From NCBI RefSeq assembly GCF_051401765.1, contig NC_135073.1, positions 3,534,001 to 3,598,000 of the forward strand: a stretch of 64,000 nt of DNA. The letters run 5' to 3'. The translations under genes and the position numbers were made by a program. A model generated the notes under the pieces. The model saw only the letters and a program-made list of their open reading frames with translations. It had not been told where the DNA came from and did no database searches. Positions 1-11,210 of this stretch are shown piece by piece (position 1 is the stretch's first letter; the number at the start of each line of letters is the position of its first letter). This stretch comes from Calliopsis andreniformis (Eukaryota; Arthropoda; Insecta; Hymenoptera; Andrenidae).

Positions 1-1298
1 TGGAAAATAAATTCAGCTTCCAATGAAAGTCAAAGCACCTTTTTAAGTTTAGCAACTCTCCTTAAGTTCTTCCTTCTGGCGCACAATTGGAATGACTCGT
101 GTTATTCTCGTACTTCTCGTTGGATAACTATATTTCGTCGTAGCCGTGTTGTCGAGTTGGACAGGTCTCGAGCTAACTTTATTCACGCGTCAGACGAGTG
201 TACGATTATCCCGCGTCAAGTCGAATTATATTTTCCCCGCAGTAGGGCCAAAAAGCGAAACGGCATGGTCGTCGGGCTGGTCGTGGGGGCACGCGATAAA
301 CTTATTTCTTTTCTTCATTTGCTCGTTTCTGCGTGGGCTTCGTGATTTCTCGGGTGAACATGGACGAGCGTGCTGGGACTGCCTGAGTCACCTGGCGATA
401 CACGAAGATCGTTTTTCGCGCGATGCCGCGCCCTGACTTTCAATGTTCTCTCCCTCCCTTTCATTTCTGTGCTTCCTATTCTCAGGCACGAGAGAGAAAT
501 TGCGCTATGTTGAAGAAAGGTCGTCCCGGAGTGAGCGTAAATTACTTCGGACGATGAGTTATTGCGTTTGTCGAATAATCGCACGTTTAGTCGTACGGCA
601 GTTATTAACAGCGTGAAATTATGAATTAAATTAGGAATCGGTAGTCAAGTTAGGAAATTACAGAAGCATGTTCCATTTGAAGTAATTTATATCCCTTTGA
701 GGTAGATAAATTTCTGGAAACGTTATTTCTTCATTATTATGTTAGAGATATTGCCTTTAACTCTGAAGATTGATTGATTTTCCAAAGAATTTTCAAAGTG
801 CATACTTATTCAATTTTGAATTTTTAAGGTTTATGTAATAGTTATTTTCTAGGCAAATGAAAGGTGAAAGGTAATCATTTTTTTTTCGATGCAACGGCTA
901 TTATTGACATCTTTTTTAACAAATTACGCGAGGTATTGAACCAAAGATTGTATTTTTTCATATTGATTTGATTTTATAGAAACTTCGATTATTAAAAAAT
1001 ATTTGTACTTCTACATCATAGAATCCTGTGATATTAATTCCATTAATATGAAATCAGACTTATACTTTATGGATCAACATTTTGTGTTGTGTTTTTTCCA
1101 AAGCGAATAGCAAATTTTATTCATTTTTAAATGTATTATGAAGTGATATAGTATGTAAGTCTTAAAATTATTAGTGTCTTATACCTACTTTTTTTTTGTG
1201 TTTAACACTGTTAATATGAGAGAGGGATGTTGAAGCGTTCTTATTGTATTGTATTATAATAAGTTAGCTTTATACGACTAATTTATGCCTTTTGCATA
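1..1298. other. Non-coding stretch, GC-richer first 600 bases
   Basis: The first roughly 600 bases are richer in GC and CpG than the remainder, which is AT-rich with T runs. Short open frames occur on both strands at 146-584, but they overlap each other and none has a recognisable motif. I see no repeat structure or RNA gene here. It is probably intronic if the ratchet point at 1532 is real. Confidence 0.5.
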
Positions 1299-1377
1299 TT
1301 AACCCTTTGCACTCGGAGGTTCTTATTTTCCATTCATTTTGTCCCCTTAGAAGGGACAACCGAGTGCAAAGGGTTAA
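1299..1377. mobile_element. TTAA-flanked MITE, piggyBac-like
   Basis: This 79-bp element begins TTAACCCTTTGCACTCGG and ends with the exact reverse complement, giving an 18-bp perfect terminal inverted repeat that includes the TTAA. The centre is nearly palindromic again around 1341-1359 (TTGTCCCCTT against AAGGGACAA), so the whole element folds into a hairpin. TTAA target duplication and C-rich ends are hallmarks of the piggyBac superfamily, and Kolobok-type elements also use TTAA. There is no coding capacity, so it is a non-autonomous miniature. It is related in end sequence to the elements at 27575-27676 and 34245-34451. Confidence 0.8.
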
Positions 1378-1512
1378 AGTTTACAGTCGTACTCTCAAAT
1401 CCTTCACTTCAGTAATTCAGTACACATAGATTGCAACTTTAAACAATAGATGACCGAGGATTTATTCTACTGAAAACTTTTAAATATAACCATTACTGAG
1501 AACTTCATGCAA

Positions 1513-1538
1513 TTTTTTCTTTTTTGTTGCAGGTAAGC
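1513..1538 (+). other. Recursive splice (ratchet) point 1
   Basis: A T-rich tract at 1513-1529 leads into TTGCAG|GTAAGC with the junction at 1532|1533. An excellent 3' splice site is therefore fused to an excellent 5' splice site with no exon between. This matches the ratchet-point consensus described for long Drosophila introns. The 19 bases TTTTTTGTTGCAGGTAAGC recur exactly at 35542-35560. Branch-point-like CTGAG lies about 35 bases upstream of the junction. A function in stepwise removal of a long plus-strand intron is inferred. Confidence 0.6.
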
Positions 1539-1615
1539 TCTTCCAAAGTATCACAGTCTGTTTCAATTTTATTATTTGCTGAAGGGAATTGAAGATTCAT
1601 GAGTACTTTCTACAG
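1533..1615 (+). other. Putative recursive-splice exon, non-coding
   Basis: The 83 nt from the ratchet junction run to a second 5' splice site, CTACAG|GTAAAT, at 1615|1616. Known recursive-splice exons have this design: a reconstituted 5' site competes with a downstream one. All three frames contain a stop, so if included it would put a stop into the transcript. The boundary choice is inferred from motif matching only. Confidence 0.35.
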
Positions 1616-4296
1616 GTAAATTACTCACTTCAAATTAAATATTTTTTATTATTTATGTCCTTTATTAAATTTGTAATTAAATAGTTGAAAAATTGTGTTG
1701 TTTGCAACTGGTCCAGGCATTATTTACCAAGCTATGTGGAATTAATGAAAAGCTTTAATTTTTCAATAATTCACTATATTCCTTTGAGTTTTCAATATTC
1801 TTAAGAGGATAATTGTAACTGGAGTAAAAAGGATAAATTTTGAATTCAATAATTTTATTCAAATAAGTTCTACTTGAAATAATGTTCAAATAAAAATTAC
1901 AAACAAAGTGTTTCACTAAAATCACAATTTTAAAGTATTTATAACTGATTCATGAATAACAAATAATATTTTACTGAATGCAATTACATTTATTAACATA
2001 TCAATTCGATTATAAAATTATTATTGATTATTTATAAACATTTCATTTCATTCATAATTTTTATTGGACAGAAAATTAATTAGACACATCGAAGTAGAGA
2101 CTACAACCATTTTTCAAAGTCGACCTTTTCATCCACAAAACCAGTGCGCATCGCGAAGCAAAAACAGAAGAGTCAGTCAGCTCTCGTATGTCTTTTTTCC
2201 TCTGACGAGGCAATTGTTTCGGGTCTAATTGAAACGTGTGCACCATTATCCCACCATAAGACACGTGATCGTTGGGTCGTCCTAGCAATTTTACGTACAA
2301 CCTTCTCAGTTTCTTACTTGCTTCTGCTGAAAGAAGCAGCGCGAGCGAACCAGGCGTGGGAAGCGTAGGTGGTCTTCGCCAACGTCTGCCCCTCGATTTC
2401 TGTCGAAGATAACAGGCCGTTGACTCCGTTCCACGTGCACGGGAGCAGAAAAGGGCACCGCGAGGGTACCGGTGGTGTGAGAATTCGGCGCCTAATTTGG
2501 GAAGGTACGTTTCGAGTGGTTCGCTCGAAGGGACGACTTTGACTCGCTGATAGGTTGAGATAACGCGAATCGTGGGCCCTGCCTCTTCCCACGACCTTCT
2601 TCAAAATCGTGGTGTCATTATCCGTGGCTGCAGGAAGACCCGATACCTGGAGCGTAACATTTTTTCACCGAGTTTTTGAGAAGCACTGGAGGAAAGGTTA
2701 GCTCAAGTTCTGAGAGGAAGGTTTGTCTGCTGCTTCCGCTGGAAGCAAAAATTGGATGAAAAGTATAGGTAAATGCTATGAGAAGGCTTCAACTTTAATA
2801 TCTTTAGTGGTCATGTAGCTTGTAATGAAGTAGAAAGTTAAGGTGTAGTTCGTACACTTTCCTCTCTTTTTTTTTTTGACAGAATACTGACATACATATA
2901 GGGTGGATCAAAAAAGCATATCAAGCTGTAATATAAATTATTAATCACTTTTTTTTTCCATAAATTTTATTACGAATTTATGTAGTTTTAATATACTCTG
3001 TCTACGTAAATCTCAATAATTTAATTACTGAAATACTCGAAATTGTGAAACAATTATAACAAGTGTCTCCGCTACATCTCGATCTGAAATCTTCAGTAGT
3101 ATTTAATAAATCGAAGAGATTCTAGGAAGACCATGGAAAAGTATATTTAATGGTACACAAAAATTAATACTTTGGATATCCAGAATTACTTGTATTATGA
3201 TTAATAAGAATTATTGATATGATTGTTAAGAACTATTTGATAAAAAGGAAAATTCGATTTGAGATGATGAAGGAAATCCTACTTCTTCATATACAAGTCA
3301 TTTCAAAAGAATTAGTTGGACATCAAATGGTTGATTCTTGCGTGTCATTTAATTAAAAAAGATATCTGCAATATATTCATATATGGTCCATATTTACATT
3401 GTAGAAATTGTAAAAACTGTTACTAGTCGAATAAATGATTCTGAATTTCGAATTGTTTAATTAAGTGAAAGTTTGTTATGGTTAATCGAATTAGTGCAAT
3501 GGTGATTGTGTTATTCTCACCATTTATCATTGACTTCGTTTTTCTATATTTATTAATAGTTTCCTGTTAATGCCTTAGTTGCGTAATATTTAATGTAAAA
3601 GTTCCTTCAACTGAAATACTTATTGATTTGTGGCTGCTATTAAAGGCAGAGCTTTGACGTTAAAAATACACATTTTCCTTCTGTCGTTGTGCAATAAATT
3701 GCAGAAAGCCATTAGGTTAAACCAATCTATACTACATAAAAATGATCAGTAATTATGCAAGTCATATCAAGCAAAATTATAACTTGGTTGTTAATTCAGA
3801 TGCAGTCCGTATCTTTCATCGAGTATACAGTATTTCAGGTTTTGTTTCAAACTTTTGAGGTCAATCGATTTCTCATTGTCCTTGGGGAAACTTTTCATGA
3901 GCTTGTTGAGATAAATTAATGAAATTGACAAACATAGCCTTGAATTATTTAGAAGCTTACGTATTTGTCTGAGAAACAGAAGACTTTAATAAAATTTTGT
4001 TATTTTGCCTGGCAACGTTGTGAGATTATTCTATCGTGAGATGCAATAAACGAGGGATTATATTAGTATTCAAACGCTATTGTGCGCCACGATACAGTTG
4101 ACGAAGATGACGCTGTTGAAGTTTATCCATCGTTCTTACTGTAATTGCTACGGAAACCTCGCTTTGAAGCCTAGGCTTTGGGTTGTCTCTTCCGTGGGCA
4201 TACGCTGTAATCATTATTGTAACGACGCGTCTTACAATTTTCCCATTACCCCTATATGGCAATGATCGATACTTATTTGCAAGAAAGACCAACAGA
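1616..4296. other. Non-coding stretch with a GC-richer block at 2085-2760
   Basis: AT-rich sequence surrounds a GC- and CpG-richer block at about 2085-2760. The block has open frames on both strands (2076-2604) that overlap each other and resemble nothing I know. At about 2899 the string AGGGTGGATCAAAAAA looks like a lone transposon end, but I find no partner end. The 2760-4296 part is plain AT-rich sequence without repeats I can define. Confidence 0.5.
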
Positions 4297-4298
4297 TA

Positions 4299-4690
4299 TC
4301 CCAAATAGCACAGAGACATCTTAAAAACGTCTTAAAAACATCCAGTAAAGTTCTGAAAATGTTCAAAAGACGTCTCTGAGACGTCCGATGTAACAAATCA
4401 GTATGTCTTTAGGACGTCTTAAGAAACATTTATAAGACGTTTTAGGGACGTCCAAATTACGTATATAAGACGTTCAGACAAAAATTAGACGTTGTTAAGA
4501 TGTCCAAAAGCGTAAGTCTTTAGGACGTTCATGTAGTCTGTCTTTAAGACGTTTTATAGACGTAAACTTTGCAAGTCTTTAAGATGTACACTCATGGATG
4601 TTTTTAAGATGTCTAAATTATGTCGTAAGACGTTCAGGCATAAAATGAACATAAAATAGACGTCTTGAAGACGTCGTGTGCTATCTGGGG
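4299..4690. mobile_element. TA-flanked TIR element filled with GACGTC minisatellite
   Basis: The left end TCCCAAATAGCAC and the reverse complement of the right end, CCCCAGATAGCAC, differ at only two positions. Both are bordered by TA (4297-4298 and 4691-4692), so the element is 392 bp with an apparent TA target duplication. Between the ends are about 16 irregularly spaced copies of a palindromic core, RGACGTYY and decayed forms such as AAGATGTC, in both orientations. No open frame in it is convincing. A TA duplication fits the Tc1/mariner group but is not unique to it, so the superfamily is left open. Confidence 0.7.
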
Positions 4691-5329
4691 TAGTTTTCCA
4701 GCACCTTTATCGTTATTTAAAGAAAATTCCACCCATGAGTCATTGTAACTGACGGCTAAGCGTTGATTAGCTCTAATGACACTAATGTTCGTAAGCATTT
4801 AGCAACTAGTGGAACCTGATTAGAATGTCCATGTCTTTATTTTAATGAAAGCCTTTCAAAATAGGTTGCTATGAATCAATGTGTTATTGATGTCAAAAAA
4901 CTGGTACCTACGAGTTAAATGTAAAAAATTTTACCAGAAAAGGAATAAAAATGATTAAACATTTTGTTTTTCTGTACAGGATTTTCACGTGAAAACCGAC
5001 AAACAGTTTCAATATTTTATTTGAGAACCATTCTGAATTACAAATGTTATGTACATCATGAATCGATTTTTCGTCGTTCTCGAGATACAGACTGTGAAGT
5101 GATATAAACCACGAATAGTCAGACGCAATCAAGCTACTTACTTTTCCTTAATTATGCATTTGAAATTATCTGAAATTTTAAACGTAGGTATATTATTAGC
5201 TTGATAAGTGGTTTATTCTTGTCACAAAATAGACACCATAGAAACGAACAGTTCATTTTAATTGAAATGGGAAATACTGTCTTAATTTGATAACTGAACT
5301 TACTAGTATTTCGGTGCATATCTCGTTAA

Positions 5330-5435
5330 CGAAGTTGAATTCATCGATTATTTATATGATATTTTTTGTTCGGAATAATCTCCCAAATACGCTAGCAAAG
5401 TTTGTTGGTTTCCTTGTGAAACACCCTCTATAGTC
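5330..5435. repeat. Degraded repeat end of the GTGAAACACCCT type
   Basis: The segment runs through ATCTCGTTAACGAAGTT and TTTGTTCGGAATAATCTCCC to GTGAAACACCCTCTATAG. The reverse complement of its end, GGGTGTTTCACAA, resembles GGGTATTTCACAAACTTCGC at 35886, which suggests the two are ends of one old dispersed family. No opposite end is visible at either site, so both are fragments. The class is unknown. Confidence 0.4.
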
Positions 5436-6587
5436 CGATTTATCAAACAATAAGGGCATTAATTGCTTCAGATAATCTGACAGTAACTTTATTCATAATT
5501 TTTTCTTGAATACTCTCACAGACGTCTTATAAATAAATCCACAGCTATTTTTTCCTTCTTTGAATTTCGACACTTCTCTTGTATTTTATGATCTATTGCA
5601 TACCACAGTTTATCGGTTGGATTGAAACCAGCGTTCATTCGCTGGTAAAATTTTTAACAAATAACTTGTATTAGTTCTTGTAGGCAGAAATAAAATTTAT
5701 TTGATTGCCTTTCATTAAAGTAAAGGTACAGACTTTTTAATTTCCATTAAGTATTCAAATACTTGTGAGTGATATTATATTTAAATTTGAATCATCCTAT
5801 TATCACTATACCTAGTAGTTTCAGTTTTCTTTGAAAAAACTCTAATATGTTTCTTGAGTACAAACTGACGTACTCACTGTTTATACAGTTAGTGTGACGA
5901 TAACAAATCTTTATGATTAATACATCTTTTCTATTTAGGTTGATCTATATTATCATATAGAGATTAAAGTCATTGTTTAACATTGAACCGAATACTCGTA
6001 GTTCATTAGTGAAAGTAAACATTTGCGTCTAATTCCTTCGTTTTAATCGTTTTAATATAGGAATATCGATTCTTCCTGTAACAGAGCCCCAGACGAATGC
6101 TTCGTTAACGGCTATTTACTTGGCTACTCGTTTGTTTTTCATCCTTCTAGTCCGGGCCGTTCCGTCTTTATTTAATTAGGGCCCGATTAGCTGCGCAGTT
6201 TTGTGCAAATACTTCTTCAGGAGCGTGCTTGAAAACGCTCATTAAGCAGCTAGCTATTGAGTTACCGTTTTAGTAACGAGCCTCGATTGTTTACGACCTT
6301 AGAGCATTCCGTCGTCTTTCGTTTGACAATAATGGGGAACGATATTACTAGGGAACTAATCAAACGGATGACTATGACTAGCAATAATTTGCTCATTTTT
6401 CTTGTCCTTCTTGTTTCATTTAAGCTTGTAATTCCGTAATACAATATTTACTTATCCTTTTATTTTTTGAACATCTTCTGACATTCTGTTTTACTTTCGT
6501 ATTTGTTGAAAGAACAATTAATTACTAACCCTAGAATTAATCTGTTTTGTATGAAATTATTACTGACAACAAGAATGATTATAGATT

Positions 6588-6616
6588 ATTATTTCTGAGA
6601 AACCGACAGAAATAAT
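6588..6616. repeat. Small perfect hairpin
   Basis: ATTATTTCTG (6588-6597) is followed after nine bases by its exact complement CAGAAATAAT (6607-6616). The stem is AT-rich and short. It may be chance and has no other context. Confidence 0.35.
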
Positions 6617-9600
6617 CATTTCTGTAATAATTAATAATCCCATATTTGTTTGGCTGTTGAATTACATATATCTATAAGTTCTTTAATATACGTTAGAATC
6701 TCACATTTTTTTCATGTCTCTGTTTTTGCTTAAATAAAATTTATACGTACCATACATATCTGCGTCATCATTATTGTCTCTATTGAAAAAAACTATATCT
6801 ACGTATACTGTATACATATACTTGATCCTATGAATACATGAAGCTATACAATTGCACTTTAGTAAATGCTGCATATTTTATGCAGAAAAAGTAAGATTAT
6901 TAAAAAGCATTCTGCTCGAGTCAAAGAACAGTCAATTAGTAGAACGTTCTAATATTAGGACATTTAAGATAATAGAAGCTTGGATGTAGGAGGCTCTACT
7001 ATAATCATAAAAGAATCAATTACTGCACTACAGTGCTCAAGGCTAACCAGATAGCCTTAATGATGAGTTCACTAGCAGGCCCAAGTGTAAAACACACTCC
7101 TCTCGTCTTGTCTCTTTTCATTCTTCTTGTCTTTCCACTTTTACCAGCTGTAACATTATCTCATCTTTTCATTAACTGTCACACTGGAAAGGTGGAAAAG
7201 AAGGAGAGAAGGATAAAGTTACCTACCTATCAGGTCCGGCTTTAGATATGAGGATAGTCAGGTCAGGCAAGATGATGTATTTGTGGCCAGGAATGTATAA
7301 TGACCACTGTCGCAAACTTCATATGAAGAAATTTGAAAATTTGTCTAGTAAAGAGCTGCTAAAGGTGCCATTATATGTATAATTGCACACTTTTAAGCAA
7401 GCTTTGTCTAAAACGGTCACAGTGTGAGAAGACACAAGGTCTTTTCGAATCGAGAAGTTGTGAATCGTAATTTATATAGTTCTCTGGAATGGATCACGTT
7501 TTTTCTTATGGGGTAACACACAGTGAGGACTTTTTATTTATGGTAGCTACCGCATAAGAAACTACACCTATCATATGGCTCGTGTGATATAAAAAAGTTG
7601 CTCAGCTAAAATGGTTGATATGCGCCTAAACCTAAACGAATGGTAAATTTTAAATCGAACGTCTGAAAGTGCTAGAGGAACGTCTGTTTTATTTTTCTTT
7701 TGACTACAAAAGCTTCTCTGTTAAATGAAACACTTACACAACGGACGCACAGTGGCTGCACCCATTCAAATATAATCCTCTACTAGTGATCCAGAAGGGA
7801 GAAATTCAGTCGAGTTACCAGCTAAGTCCCAAGCATCATTGATAAAATATACTTGGCTAAAAGGGTGGAACAAAACACAAGCAAGTGGATGTAAACTGTT
7901 CATGAACCCAGGTGGATCAGGCCGAAATAAGAGATTAAAAATGTAAAATGAATTTTTCCTAGGGAATTAGCAACCGGTCAGGGCTTGAATTTGCCATCGG
8001 GATTAAATGGGCACCCAGGTTTAATTCAAAATCTTGGCCAACGTCTGATTAAATTGCCAGTCATTCACTCCACTTGATTATTTACTCTTCTTAACTGAGA
8101 TTAGTCGCTCTCTTATTACTATCCACTTTACCACGTCTCCTCACTTCTCTTTTCCTCACCTCCACCTCCTTTCCTAACGTTGGCATCGTTTTCTTCGGCG
8201 TACAAGTTGCGAATCGTAAGCCAGGGGAAAACTTTCACGGAAGTATCGCGTTCGCGTGCAAGAGCCAGCCTGTTTCTCCGGATATAAATTTCCTGATAAA
8301 GACGAGACGAACCTAATTATTGTGTAGTGAACACCTTCTGTGCAAGGTGATTTAAATAAGAGACTGAGCACTTTTGGAATTTATTGTGTAAGTAAAAGTA
8401 AATATAAAAGAATTTTTTATTTATCGTGATTGCATTCATATATACATATATACAGAATAGATATGTACATATAGGTATTTACATGTAATACGTAAGTACC
8501 ATATTCAGGTAGTCTATAGAAGGAAACGGAATTTCGACGCAGAAATATTCAAGACAAAGAATAAGTAGGTCTATTGACGCTTTGTTTGTCCCAAAACCAA
8601 ATCAAAATTTATGTACACTTTTTTCTTACTTTGAATAGCTTTTGCATATTCTCAAAGTTCGATCTATTTATGCCTATACTTTCAAAAAAGTATAACTTTC
8701 TGTTTTTAGTAAATTTTTGTTAGTGAGTTCGCTTGTCTGATTAGACCTGCATGAGCAGCCGAAACTGACGAACTTGTACAGAGGGAATACTATGCGCACG
8801 CAACTTAGATTGTCGTTTAATTTATCATACGTCAGAAAGTATACCTACATGTTTCGAACGTTTCATGCTTCCTCATATATTTACTGTTTTATATTCTAAT
8901 TTTACCGCTTGAAATATCGGCAGACAATTACAAATCACCTAATACTAACCCAGTGATTCTCAAACTGAGATCTGGAATAAAAAATTTCCCTTAATAAGGG
9001 AATACGAAAGGTGAAATATAATTCTGTCGGTCGCGGATTGTTTCCAACGTGATGAATCGCGTGCCAGCAACCGTATCATAAATAAGTCGACTCTCAAACT
9101 CTCGAAGTCAGGCTTTACAGGATTTCAAGGAGGGTCGAGAGATTAGGCCGCGATAGAAAAGTCGGTCGATGGGTTATTCTTTCATGGCAAATATTAACTT
9201 TGCTTGTACAATGAACAGTTTCAAATTGATAAAGCGCAGGGAAATGAGCAATCAAAAAGCACGAGGTTGCACGCACGCACGACTGCAATAATCAAGTTTC
9301 TGCAGCAACGATTACCCTTTGCTGAAGGACATAAAAGTTGCATTAAATTTGAGAATACTTTGAAACTCCAATAATTTACTGTAATATTAATAGCAGTCAT
9401 AAATAAATTAAAGGTAATTTAATAAAGCTTGAAGTGCTATAAATATTCACATTCCTGCACGAAAAAATTCAGACTCCAACATTTTGCAGAATGCAAAGTT
9501 CAGGTTAGAGTTTTTCAATTTTGTCAACTCCCAATTAAAAAAGTTCTTTGATGGAAGCATAAAAATCCTAATGAATCAACGCTGGGTAACTTCGTGGTTA

Positions 9601-10440
9601 CCTACGTAGCCCATCGATCAAACTCGAAATCAAAGTTCTAATTAGACTCTTACACTTTTTCTAATTCTGAACACGTCAGTTAAGGTTAGTTTCAAACAAA
9701 CCTGTAAATTTAAAATGCAAAAAGTAGTAAAGTACTTTGTATTATATCATAATGTATTACAATAAAAAACAAAAAAATTGTTAGCAACTTCGTATACTCG
9801 ATGAAGTCCTAATAGTCGAATCTAACATCTTCAAAGTTCAAACACCTGAATCGATCATTCCAAGCATCGATCTCAATAAACATTGACTAGTTTGACTCAC
9901 AGTTAGGTGATTTGTCGCCTGCCATCATTCACAATCAGTCAATAGTGCTGCGAGTTGTAAACGTTTGGTACGAAAATGCAAAGACATCCGTCATTGTATT
10001 GTGTTGATAAGGTTCGTGCATTTATAGGTCAAGTTTCAATGCTGTAATACTGCTTTAATGCATGAGAATAGTACTTACTTCCTTGCATTAAGATTTCCAA
10101 AATGACCATTTACAAATATCTCGAAGCTTTGTTCTATAGGTACCAAACTTCATGCTTCGTGTGTTAAATCGGAACGTTTGGGCACATACGTAGGTTAAGC
10201 TGCCCAAATATCAGACTATCGTAAAGATTCTGAATTTTAAATATTTTATAAAACTTTTAAATTAAATATTCAATAAATCCTTTTTTTAGCGGAAAAATAA
10301 ACGCCTGTAGTCTACTAATGAAACCAAAGTCCATAAAATGAAATTGATGGTCAAAATTTGAAACGCCAATATCGGAAAAATGCAAACGTGCGACCCATGT
10401 CATTTTGTCTGACAACCACAAATATGTGCCCTCGTACAAT

Positions 10441-11210
10441 ATCCTATGGAAGCGGTTCTCGAAAGCACCGTTGACGGTAACAACGGTGGTCAGATAGGAC
10501 AGCGTTTCACACAGCGCAGTAACTCGGTCACGCTGCTGTCGAAGTGATTTTTCGGCGAGTGGCTGAGGATCCCCGTTTGAGAGGCCATAGCTGAAGATCG
10601 ATCCACGAGTTCGTGACGACTAGGTGCGCAGATTTAATACGCAATAACGAATCTGCTGTCGCGTGGAGGCAGGAAGAATCGGTTGACAAATTTTGCGCCG
10701 GCTGCCCTGCCGCGTGAAATCGAACAGCTCTGACCCCGTCGCGCTGTAAATTCGCGTTTGATGTCACTCCGCGTCAGTTCGCATGATTAATGTCCCGCTG
10801 GCCTCGATGGAAAGGGACGCGACGACGCTGGCTCTTCTCGTCCAGAGCCTTTCGTATCCTCGTGCCTTTCCCCTACGCGAATTTTAATCACCACTGGAGC
10901 GGGACACACCAGAAAGAGAGAGTGGAGAGAGGATCTCGCGGCGACTGATGCGCCCGCTTTATTTCGTTAACGTTTCAATCGATCATCGTGCACCCCTGGG
11001 ATCCGACTCTCCGCTCAGCTCGTTCTTCTCTTTTCCTGCTCACTGGTCCTCTCTGTTGCTCACACTTGCAGAATCGCCTGATGCAACGATCATTGTAATC
11101 ATTGCGATTTTTACTTCGGTGAAAGGAGAGATGTATGGGGCAGTGATTTACGCTGTGTCTCGAAATGGTTGCCTGGCTGGAAGAGAAAAATGTTGACCAT
11201 TTTTGATTAT
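10441..11210. other. GC/CpG-richer non-coding block
   Basis: This is one of the more pronounced GC blocks, with many CpG and CGAT-type words, beginning sharply after AT-rich sequence at about 10440. The minus-strand frame at 10528-10767 and the plus-strand frame at 10948-11196 have no recognisable domain. A short stretch at 11131-11154 reads YGAVIYA in one frame, resembling YGSVIYA at 55943-55966. No promoter, splice site or RNA structure could be assigned. Confidence 0.4.

Larger units (their letters stand above)
4693..10440. other. Long AT-rich non-coding stretch
   Basis: I see no gene here. Items of note are a repeat fragment at 5330-5435 (listed separately), a 10-bp perfect hairpin at 6588-6616 and a moderately GC-richer patch at 9010-9330. 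The frames at 6257-6444, 7033-7245 and 8174-8371 lack motifs, and the first is open on both strands at once, as expected of chance. Confidence 0.5.
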
